Both the position numbers and the translations under genes were made by a program. From Leucobacter sp. Ag1 (GTDB lineage Bacteria; Actinomycetota; Actinomycetes; Actinomycetales; Microbacteriaceae), in NCBI RefSeq assembly GCF_000980875.1, contig NZ_LAYO01000096.1:1-64000 (forward strand): a DNA stretch of 64,000 nucleotides. The letters are read 5' to 3'. The notes beneath the pieces were generated by a model. It ran no database searches and was not told where the DNA came from. It saw only the letters and a program-made list of their open reading frames with translations. This document shows, in pieces, positions 30,753 to 37,619 of this stretch. The number at the start of each line of letters is the position of its first letter. Positions within the stretch are counted from its first letter, which is position 1.

Positions 30753-31457
30753 ATGACTGACCCTTCGCCCGCGAGCGCGACCGCAGCTCCCGGCAACGCC
30801 GACACCTGGGTCGTGATCCCCCTCTATAACGAGGCCACGGTGATCGGCGAGGTGATCCGCGGCCTGCGGCCCGACTTCGCCAACGTCGTCTGCATCGACG
30901 ACGGGTCGAACGACGGTTCCGGCCGGATCGCAGCGGAGGCGGGTGCACGTCTCGTCACCCACCCCATCAACCTGGGGCAGGGGGCGGCGCTGCAGACCGG
31001 ATTCGAGTACGCGCTCGAACGCGGCGCGAAGTACGTCGTCACGTTCGATGCGGACGGCCAGCACCGCGTCGTGGACGCCGTGGCAATGCTCGAGCGCTCC
31101 CGCGCCGAAGACCTCGCGATCGTGTTCGGATCCCGGTTCCTCGACGATCGCACGAAGCCCGGGTTCCTCAAGAAGATCGTGCTGAAGACCGCGGTCGCCG
31201 TCACCAACTGGACGACGCGGACCCGGCTCACCGACGCGCACAACGGCCTGCGGGTGATCCGCGAGGACGCGCTGAGCCGGATCCGCCTCCGCCAGGACCG
31301 CATGGCGCACGGCACCGAGATCGTGGTGCAGCTCGGCCGGACGGGACTCCCCTACGCCGAGCAGCCCGTCGAGGTCATCTACAGCGACTACTCGAAGGCC
31401 AAGGGCCAGTCGCTGCTCAATTCGGTCAACATCCTCATCGACCTCATCATCCGGTAG
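30753..31457 (+). CDS. GT2 family glycosyltransferase (polyprenyl-phosphate sugar synthase type)
   Basis: A 234-residue soluble GT-A enzyme like dolichyl-phosphate mannose synthase. WVVIPLYNEATVIGEVIRG, VVCIDDGSNDGSG, HPINLGQGAALQTGFEYAL and the DxD-type VVTFDADGQHRVVDA are diagnostic. LTDAHNGLRVIREDAL and the terminal EVIYSDYSKAKGQS follow. Such enzymes load a sugar onto undecaprenyl/decaprenyl phosphate for use by membrane GT-C enzymes. It is 6 bp from the DUF2304 gene, a pairing seen widely, and heads a seven-gene operon ending with Wzt. Sugar not predictable. Confidence 0.88.
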   Translation: MTDPSPASATAAPGNADTWVVIPLYNEATVIGEVIRGLRPDFANVVCIDDGSNDGSGRIAAEAGARLVTHPINLGQGAALQTGFEYALERGAKYVVTFDADGQHRVVDAVAMLERSRAEDLAIVFGSRFLDDRTKPGFLKKIVLKTAVAVTNWTTRTRLTDAHNGLRVIREDALSRIRLRQDRMAHGTEIVVQLGRTGLPYAEQPVEVIYSDYSKAKGQSLLNSVNILIDLIIR

Positions 31458-31463
31458 GCGCAC

Positions 31464-31835
31464 ATGTCGATCTTCCAACTCCTCCTCATCCTCGGCATCG
31501 TGCTCATCGCAGCGCTCGCCGTCCGTTTCCTCCCCGGCGAACGTTCGCTCGCCCTCAAGCGGATCTTCGCGATCCTCTTCGTGATCGCGGCCGTGCTCGC
31601 GATCCTGTTCCCCAACGTGCTCACCACCATCGCGCACGCGTTCGGAATCGGTCGCGGCACCGACCTCCTGCTCTACGTCTTCATCGTCGCCGTCCTGGCC
31701 TTCGCAGTCGCCACCATTCGGGCCAAGGCCCGGAGCGACGCGCGCGTCACCCAGCTGGCCCGGGCCGTCGCGCTCCTGGACGCCCGCAACCGCGAACAAG
31801 CGGAGCGCGGCGGCGAGAGCGACCGGACCTCGTGA
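31464..31835 (+). CDS. DUF2304 family small membrane protein
   Basis: A 123-residue protein with three hydrophobic segments (IFQLLLILGIVLIAALAVRF, about residues 34-55, and LLLYVFIVAVLAFAVATI) and a charged, probably coiled C-terminal tail (RVTQLARAVALLDARNRE). DUF2304 genes typically follow a polyprenyl-phosphate GT2, as here, so it probably anchors or assists that enzyme. It overlaps the next gene by 4 bp. Confidence 0.85.
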   Translation: MSIFQLLLILGIVLIAALAVRFLPGERSLALKRIFAILFVIAAVLAILFPNVLTTIAHAFGIGRGTDLLLYVFIVAVLAFAVATIRAKARSDARVTQLARAVALLDARNREQAERGGESDRTS

Positions 31836-33835
31836 ACGCCTGGATCCCGCTGGCGCTGCCGCTCCTCGTCGCGATCGGGATCATCGCGGTCCTCGGCCTC
31901 CCCGCTGCGCTCGCGCTCCGGCTCCGGGGCTTCGCGATCGCGATCGTCGCGATCCCGGCGGGTTTCGCGGTCCTCGCTCTCGCGCCGCTCATCGCGGGCT
32001 TCGCCCATGTCCGCTGGAGCCTCCTCCCGGCGCTCGCCCTCGCCGCAGCGCTCGCACTCGTGCTCCTCCTGCTCCGGCGCTGGCTCGGCGCGCCCCGGCT
32101 CGAACGGGGCACGCGCCCGAATCGCCCGCATCGCCTCTGGATCCCGATCGGCGCCGCCGCGATCGGCGGGGCCGCGATCGCGACATCGCTCGTTCTGAGC
32201 CTCAAGACGGCCGACGCGGTCTCGCAGACCTACGACGCGATCTTCCACCTGAACGCGGTCCGCCGGATCCTCGAGACGGGCAACGCGTCCCCGCTCGGCA
32301 TGGACCTCGTCAATCCGGGTCACCCGACGTTCTACCCCACGCTCTGGCACGGATTCGTCGCCCTCGTTGCACAGCTCTCGGGCGCCTCGATCCCGCTCGC
32401 CACCAACGCGGTACTGTTCACCGTCAGCGCGATCGTCTGGCCGATCGGCGCCGTGGCCCTCGGCCGCGCGGTCGCCGGTCCGAGCGTGCGCGCCACCGTC
32501 GTCTCAGGGATCATCGCGGCCGCGTTCCCCAACTTCCCGCTCTCCCTCGCCGGCTTCGGGGTCCTCTACCCCAACCTGCTCTCGCTGACGCTGCTCCCCT
32601 TCGTGCTCGTCGCGGCGCTGCAACTGCTCGACCTCGGGCAGGCCCGTCGTGCCGATCCGCTCAGCGAGGGCAGCCGGTGGCTCCTCCTCCTCGGGTCGGT
32701 CGGCGCCGCGGTGCTGGCGCACCCCAACGCCGTCCATGTGCTCCTGCTGTGGCTCGCCGCACCGGTCGCCGCCACCGCCATCCGCGCGTTCCGGAACGGT
32801 CCCGTCGCATCGACGACCGGCCTGCTCCGCCCCGCCCGCCTCGGACGTGCTCCCAGGATCGCGCTCGCCGTGCTCGGTGCGGTCGCGTTCGTCGTGCTCG
32901 TCGTCGTCGCCTGGTATCTCGGGCGGACCAGCGATCACCCCTGGGGCGGCTCGCATTCCTCGCCTCTCGGTGCGGTACTGGACGCGATCGGGTCCACCCC
33001 ACGGCTCGAGGGCCACAACTGGCCCGTCACGATCCTCGTGCTGCTCGGAGCGCTGATCGCCGTGGTCGGGTTCGGCAGGCGCTGGCTCCTCGGCGTCTCC
33101 CTGGTCCTCATCGCCTTCTACGTCGTCGCCGACGGATTCCCCCCGGCCGATTGGCGCACCTTCTTCCTGTCTCCCTGGTACAACGACCCCTGGCGGCTCG
33201 CCGCTCTGGTCCCGCTGGGCGCGCTGCCGCTCGCCGTCATCGGCGCGTCCGCCGCCGCGGCTATCGCGGGCACGGCGCTCCGCCGCACCGCCCGCATGTT
33301 CGGCGGTACCCGCGTCGTGCGGCATCGGGCGCTCTGGTTCGCGTTCGGCACGGCGTTCCTGCTCGCGTCGACGCAGGGGGCCGGAGCATTCGCGGCCGTG
33401 AACTACGTCAGCTCCAAGTACGAGTTCGATCAGCGCTCCGCCCTGCTCAGCCCGGATGAGCGCGCCCTGCTCGAGCGGCTGCCCGGCAAGGTCCCGGCGA
33501 ACGCCGTGATCGCCGACAACCCGTGGAACGGCAGCGGGCTCGCGTACGCGCTCGCGGACCGCCGCGTGCTCGCCCCGCACACCGGAGGGGCCTACTCCCC
33601 CGAGGTGACCGCGATCACCTCGGGCATCGATCGCGGCACTGTCGAGGCGTGCACCGCGGCGCAGAAGCTCGGGGTCGAGTACGTGCTCGATTTCGGCCGC
33701 GACTACGTGTTCCCCGGCACCCCTCGGGCTCAGCCGTACATCGGCGTCTCCGGGGTCGAGCGGTCCGACGTGCTCACCGAGATCGACCGCCAGGGGAACG
33801 CTGTGCTCTACAAGATCACCGGATGCAGAATCTGA
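31832..33835 (+). CDS. Large polytopic membrane protein, DUF6541-like, possible GT-C glycosyltransferase
   Basis: A 667-residue integral membrane protein starting at GTG 31832 with MNAWIPLALPLLVAIGIIAV and holding more than ten hydrophobic helices. Between the early helices an extracytoplasmic loop contains SQTYDAIFHLNAVRRILETG, with the D..FH arrangement seen near the first loop of GT-C enzymes, then NPGHPTFYPTLWHGFVAL. The C-terminal 130 residues form a soluble domain (NPWNGSGLAYALADRRVLAP). With the preceding polyprenyl-phosphate-sugar synthase and DUF2304 this is a classical donor/acceptor set, so outside-face sugar transfer is the best inference. DUF6541 assignment is from memory. Confidence 0.72.
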   Translation: MNAWIPLALPLLVAIGIIAVLGLPAALALRLRGFAIAIVAIPAGFAVLALAPLIAGFAHVRWSLLPALALAAALALVLLLLRRWLGAPRLERGTRPNRPHRLWIPIGAAAIGGAAIATSLVLSLKTADAVSQTYDAIFHLNAVRRILETGNASPLGMDLVNPGHPTFYPTLWHGFVALVAQLSGASIPLATNAVLFTVSAIVWPIGAVALGRAVAGPSVRATVVSGIIAAAFPNFPLSLAGFGVLYPNLLSLTLLPFVLVAALQLLDLGQARRADPLSEGSRWLLLLGSVGAAVLAHPNAVHVLLLWLAAPVAATAIRAFRNGPVASTTGLLRPARLGRAPRIALAVLGAVAFVVLVVVAWYLGRTSDHPWGGSHSSPLGAVLDAIGSTPRLEGHNWPVTILVLLGALIAVVGFGRRWLLGVSLVLIAFYVVADGFPPADWRTFFLSPWYNDPWRLAALVPLGALPLAVIGASAAAAIAGTALRRTARMFGGTRVVRHRALWFAFGTAFLLASTQGAGAFAAVNYVSSKYEFDQRSALLSPDERALLERLPGKVPANAVIADNPWNGSGLAYALADRRVLAPHTGGAYSPEVTAITSGIDRGTVEACTAAQKLGVEYVLDFGRDYVFPGTPRAQPYIGVSGVERSDVLTEIDRQGNAVLYKITGCRI

Positions 33836-33882
33836 TTCCCTACACTGGGGACGCTCGACTACCGAAACTGTTGGGAGAAGAA

Positions 33883-34878
33883 GTGACGATCAAGTACGGT
33901 CTGATCGGCCTCGGCATGATGGGGCGCCACCACGCCCGAGTGATCCGCGAGGTCGAGGGCATCGACCTCGTCGCGGTCGCCGATGCCATGGGCGACCCCC
34001 ACGGCGTCGCCGGCGAGACCCCGCTGTTCGACTCCGTGCAGGGCCTCATCGATGCCGGTGTCGATGCGGCCGTCGTCGCGGTCCCCACCAAGTTCCACGA
34101 GGAGGTCGGCCTGGCGCTCGCCGAGGCCGGCGTGCACGCGCTCATCGAGAAGCCCGTCGCGCACGAGCTCCCCGCGGCCGAGCGCCTCGTCTCCGCCTTC
34201 GACGCGGCCGGCAAGGTCGCGGCAGTCGGTCACGTCGAGCGGTTCAATCCCGCCCTCATCAGCCTGCGCGAGCGCATCGCGAACGGCGACCTCGGCGAGG
34301 TGTACCAGATCCAGACCCGACGGCAGGGGCCGTTCCCCGCACGAATCGCCGACGTGGGCGTCGTGAAGGACCTCGGCAGCCACGACATCGACCTCACGGC
34401 CTGGCTCGCGCAGTCGCACTACGCGACGCTCGCCGCTCAGACCACCCACCGCTCGGGACGCGCTCACGAGGACATGGTCTCGATCACCGGCAAGCTCGCC
34501 AACGGGATCATGGTCAACCACATCGTCAACTGGTTGACCCCGTTCAAGGAGCGGCTCACCCTCGTCACCGGCGAGCGCGGCGCATTCGTCGCCGACACGC
34601 TGACGGCCGACCTCACCTTCTACGAGAACGGCACGCACGCCGGGTCGTGGGACGCCGTAGCGGCGTTCCGGGGGGTGAGCGAGGGCACCGTGACGCGGTT
34701 CGCCCTCGAGAAGCGCGAGCCGCTCCGCTCCGAGCACGAAGCCTTCCGCGACGCGATCCTCGGCGTCCGCTCCGACGCCGTCACCCTGCGCGAAGGCACC
34801 GAGACCCTGCGCGTCGCCGAGGCCGCCATCGAGTCGGCCAAGACCGGCACCGCACTGGACCTCTCGGCGCGCGCATGA
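33883..34878 (+). CDS. Gfo/Idh/MocA family NAD(P)-dependent sugar oxidoreductase (WbpB/GnnA-like)
   Basis: A 331-residue dehydrogenase. MTIKYGLIGLGMMGRHHARV opens the Rossmann fold; AVVAVPTKFHEEV and the catalytic EKP (89-91) in HALIEKPVAHEL are family signatures. VVKDLGSHDIDLTAWL holds the substrate-binding Asp/His. WbpB and GnnA oxidise C3 of UDP-GlcNAcA or UDP-GlcNAc before transamination. GTG 33883 is chosen because GGGAG is 5 nt upstream; the longer reading frame overlaps the preceding gene. It overlaps the LpxA-like gene (ATGA), which supports a joint keto-amine-acyl pathway with the DegT enzyme at 24530. Confidence 0.87.
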   Translation: MTIKYGLIGLGMMGRHHARVIREVEGIDLVAVADAMGDPHGVAGETPLFDSVQGLIDAGVDAAVVAVPTKFHEEVGLALAEAGVHALIEKPVAHELPAAERLVSAFDAAGKVAAVGHVERFNPALISLRERIANGDLGEVYQIQTRRQGPFPARIADVGVVKDLGSHDIDLTAWLAQSHYATLAAQTTHRSGRAHEDMVSITGKLANGIMVNHIVNWLTPFKERLTLVTGERGAFVADTLTADLTFYENGTHAGSWDAVAAFRGVSEGTVTRFALEKREPLRSEHEAFRDAILGVRSDAVTLREGTETLRVAEAAIESAKTGTALDLSARA

Positions 34879-35615
34879 GCGACGCGAGCAGCGCGATCAG
34901 CCCCGCCGCGTTCATCGGCGAGGGAGTCGAGATCGGCGAGGGCGTATCGATCGGTCCGGGCGCGGTGCTCCTCGGCCCCTGCGTGATCGAGGACGGCGCC
35001 TGGATCGGCGCCGGCGCCATGATCGGCGCACCCCCTGAGATGAGCAGCCTGCCGCAGAACACCGCCTGGACGGGCGACCTGCAGCACGCCGGTGTGCGCA
35101 TCGGTGCCGGAGCGGTGATCCGCGAGAGCGCGGTGATCCACCAGGGCAGCTACCGCGAGACCACGGTCGGCGCGCGCAGCTGGGTGCTGAACCGCGCCTA
35201 CCTCGCGCACGATGTCCTGCTCGGCGCCGACTCCACGGTCTCGGCCGGCGTGAGCATCGGCGGCCACTGCGCCATCGGCGACCGGGTCAACATCGGCATG
35301 AACGCCGTCGTGCACCAGCGCCGCATCATCGCGCACGGCGCGATGGTGGGCATGGGCACGCCCGTGACCCGCGACGTACCGCCCTTCGCGAAGGTCTACG
35401 GCACGCCGCCGCGCGTCGCGGGCGTCAACGCCGTCGGACTCGACCGCGCCGGCTATCCGGCGGAGCTCGCGGACGCCCTGCTGGCTGCCTACCGCGGCGG
35501 GAACCTGCTCACCGAGGGGTGGGTCGTGCCGGAACTCGAAGAGCTCTCGGAGACCATCACGTGGTGGCGCTCGCACGGTGACCTCAAGCCCTCAGTTCTC
35601 GCGGATAGAATCTGA
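34875..35615 (+). CDS. LpxA-like left-handed beta-helix acyltransferase
   Basis: A 246-residue hexapeptide-repeat protein. Tandem [LIV]-G-x4 turns run through residues 12-165 (FIGEGVEIGEGVSIGPGAVL, AWIGAGAMIG, VRIGAGAVIRESAVIHQG, VSIGGHCAIGDRVNIGMNAV). A helical C-terminus containing PPFAKVYGTPPRVAGVNAVG is of the LpxA type rather than the short WbpD type. The conserved catalytic His may be in LAHDV. In Gram-positives without lipid A it would N-acylate the amino sugar made by the adjacent oxidoreductase and the DegT aminotransferase. Acyl length is unknown. The start overlaps the previous stop, and Wzm follows after 4 bp. Confidence 0.82.
   Translation: MSDASSAISPAAFIGEGVEIGEGVSIGPGAVLLGPCVIEDGAWIGAGAMIGAPPEMSSLPQNTAWTGDLQHAGVRIGAGAVIRESAVIHQGSYRETTVGARSWVLNRAYLAHDVLLGADSTVSAGVSIGGHCAIGDRVNIGMNAVVHQRRIIAHGAMVGMGTPVTRDVPPFAKVYGTPPRVAGVNAVGLDRAGYPAELADALLAAYRGGNLLTEGWVVPELEELSETITWWRSHGDLKPSVLADRI
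35606..35611 (+). promoter_or_regulatory. -10-like element before wzm
   Basis: TAGAAT lies 8 nt before GTG 35620, inside the 3' end of the LpxA-like gene. It may be an internal, nearly leaderless promoter for the exporter genes. No -35. Confidence 0.3.
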
Positions 35616-35619
35616 GACC

Positions 35620-36486
35620 GTGAGCGACACTTCCGTTCTGAACGATCCGGACTTCAAGACGCCCGGCGCGAGCCGCGGCCTCTTCGACGTATTCCGGCAC
35701 CGGTACCTGCTGTCCCTGCTCGTCAGGAAGGGCGTTGCCACCCGATACCACGGCTCGGTGCTCGGCTGGGTCTGGTCGTACGTGCGCCCCGGCGCCCAGT
35801 TCCTCATGTACTACCTCGTCATCGGGGTCATCATGGGCGGGCACAAGAACACGCCCTACTTCCCCGTCTACCTGTTCGCGGGCATCGTCGCGGTCAATCT
35901 GTTCAGCGAGGCGCTGCGCAACACCACCGGCGCGGTCGTCGACAACCGATCGCTCATCAAGAAGATCTATCTGCCGCGCGAGCTGTTCCCTGCTGCCGCC
36001 CTCGGCGTCGCACTCATCCATTTCCTTCCGCAGGCGGCTCTCCTGCTCGTCGTCGCCCTCATCTGCGGGCTGACGATCTCATGGCTCCAGATCGTGTTCT
36101 TCCTGGTCGGCGTCCTCATCATCCTGATGTTCGCACTCGGCCTCGGACTGTTCTTCGGCGCCGTCAACGTCGCATACCGAGATGCCAAGAACTTCGTCGA
36201 CCTGATCCTCATGTTCGCGACCTGGGCGTCGCCGGTGCTCTACTCGTGGACAATGGTGCACGAGCGCGCACCCGAGTGGTTGTTCCGCATCTACATGTCG
36301 AACCCCATGACGGGGGCGGTGGAGCTGTTCCACAGCACGTTCTGGCTGCCGCTCGCTCCGAAGGCCGAGCAGCTCCCGACGCTGTCCACCTATGTCGGAA
36401 TCGGCTTCGCCCTCGCGCTCATCACGCTGCTCATCGGGCAGCTCGTCTTCCGCAAGCTGGAGGGGTCTTTTGCCCAGAACCTCTGA
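35620..36486 (+). CDS. wzm: ABC-2 type polysaccharide exporter permease (Wzm/TagG-like)
   Basis: A 288-residue integral membrane subunit with six hydrophobic helices. The start region RYLLSLLVRKGVATRYHGSV and GWVWSYVRPGAQFLMYYLVI is the conserved amphipathic/first-helix segment of O-antigen and teichoic acid exporters. FLMYYLVIGVIMGG, VDNRSLIKKIYLPRELFP (coupling region) and YRDAKNFVDLILMFATWASP are also typical. GTG 35620 is chosen by N-terminal conservation. The Wzt gene begins inside its 3' end, so the subunits are made together. The transported polymer is presumably the glycan assembled by this cluster. Confidence 0.92.
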   Translation: MSDTSVLNDPDFKTPGASRGLFDVFRHRYLLSLLVRKGVATRYHGSVLGWVWSYVRPGAQFLMYYLVIGVIMGGHKNTPYFPVYLFAGIVAVNLFSEALRNTTGAVVDNRSLIKKIYLPRELFPAAALGVALIHFLPQAALLLVVALICGLTISWLQIVFFLVGVLIILMFALGLGLFFGAVNVAYRDAKNFVDLILMFATWASPVLYSWTMVHERAPEWLFRIYMSNPMTGAVELFHSTFWLPLAPKAEQLPTLSTYVGIGFALALITLLIGQLVFRKLEGSFAQNL

Positions 36487-37600
36487 CCTCGCTCCTCGGC
36501 CCGCCATCGTGCTGGACGATGTGCGCAAGACCTTCAAGATCAAGCACACCCACTCGTTCAAAGAGACGTTCATCGCCTCCCTGCGGCGAAAGCCTCTATC
36601 GAGCAATTTCAACGCCCTCGACGGCATCACGTTCTCCGTGCCCGAGGGACAGTCGGTCGCGCTGCTCGGCCGCAACGGCTCGGGCAAGTCGACCACGCTC
36701 AAGCTCCTCTCGGGGGTCATGTCCCCCGATCAGGGCTGGGTGCGCACCCGTGGCCGCATCGCCGGCCTGCTGGAGGTCGGTGCGGGATTCCACCCCGACC
36801 TCACCGGTCGCGAGAACGTGTATCTGAACGCCGCGATCCTCGGCATGACGAAGGAGGAGACAGACGATCGCTTCGATTCGATCCTCGCGTTCTCCGAGAT
36901 CGGCGACTTCATCGACACCGAGGTGAAGCATTACTCCTCGGGCATGTACTCCAGGCTCGGCTTCTCGGTGGCCATTCATACCGAACTCGACGTACTGCTG
37001 GTCGACGAGATCCTCTCGGTCGGTGACGCGCAGTTCCGGCAGAAGTGCACGACCAAGATGCTCGAACTGCAGGACCAGGGCAAGACCATGTTCGTGGTCA
37101 GCCACAACGCCAGCCAGGTGCAGCAGCTCTGCGAGCGCGGGATCGTGCTCGAGAAGGGGCGGATGCTCTTCGACGGCCCGATCGACGAGGCCGTCGAATT
37201 CGTGAAGCCCCGAGGCGACGATCAGGAGAACCACTTCCCCATCGTCGGTGCGATCTACGAGCTCTATCGCAAGGACCCGGGCCGCTGGGGTCGTCCGCTC
37301 GCTCCCCAGCGCGAGATCAACGAGAACGGCGGCGGGTTTACCCAGGACTTCGACAAAGGCATCATCACTTCATCCGCGGCGCTCGAGCCTCAGCTCGGTG
37401 ATGCGGCGACGGTCGGCCTCGGCAAGGGCATCGTGCTCGCGGCCTACCGACGATCCGGCGGCCCCGCTGGACCCTGGGGGTTCATGGTCGGCTCTCCGCG
37501 AGGCCTGCTCGAGAAGTTCGAAGACCGGAGCATGGAGTTCCAGAACGGCACCTTCGTCTACAACATCGACAGCGGCCTTCGCTTCGACCGGCGCGACTGA
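36470..37600 (+). CDS. wzt: Polysaccharide exporter ATPase (Wzt) with a C-terminal LGFP-like module
   Basis: A 376-residue ABC ATPase that powers Wzm. Walker A LLGRNGSGKSTTL (66-77), signature KHYSSGMYSRLGF (153-165), Walker B DVLLVDEILSVGD (174-186) and His-switch VVSHN are intact, and the early KHTHSFKETFI insertion is normal for Wzt/TagH. After residue 255 the usual carbohydrate-binding beta-sandwich is absent. Instead two LGFP-like units follow: 259-305 (VGAIYELYRKDPGRWGRPL, then GGGFTQDFDKGIITSS) and 318-370 (KGIVLAAYRRSGGPAGPWGF, then MEFQNGTFVYNIDSG). They match the repeats of the secreted protein at 27652-30594. TTG 36470 is chosen because GGAGGGG is 4 nt upstream. I infer the module selects or times the exported glycan. 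Confidence 0.88.
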   Translation: MPRTSDLAPRPAIVLDDVRKTFKIKHTHSFKETFIASLRRKPLSSNFNALDGITFSVPEGQSVALLGRNGSGKSTTLKLLSGVMSPDQGWVRTRGRIAGLLEVGAGFHPDLTGRENVYLNAAILGMTKEETDDRFDSILAFSEIGDFIDTEVKHYSSGMYSRLGFSVAIHTELDVLLVDEILSVGDAQFRQKCTTKMLELQDQGKTMFVVSHNASQVQQLCERGIVLEKGRMLFDGPIDEAVEFVKPRGDDQENHFPIVGAIYELYRKDPGRWGRPLAPQREINENGGGFTQDFDKGIITSSAALEPQLGDAATVGLGKGIVLAAYRRSGGPAGPWGFMVGSPRGLLEKFEDRSMEFQNGTFVYNIDSGLRFDRRD

Positions 37601-37619
37601 TCGCGCGCGGCGAGGCCCG

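Noticed and set aside
33841-33846. TACACT upstream of the Gfo/Idh gene as a leaderless promoter
   Set aside because: It is 36 nt from the GTG, which has a good Shine-Dalgarno, and no -35 is visible; the gene is within an operon.
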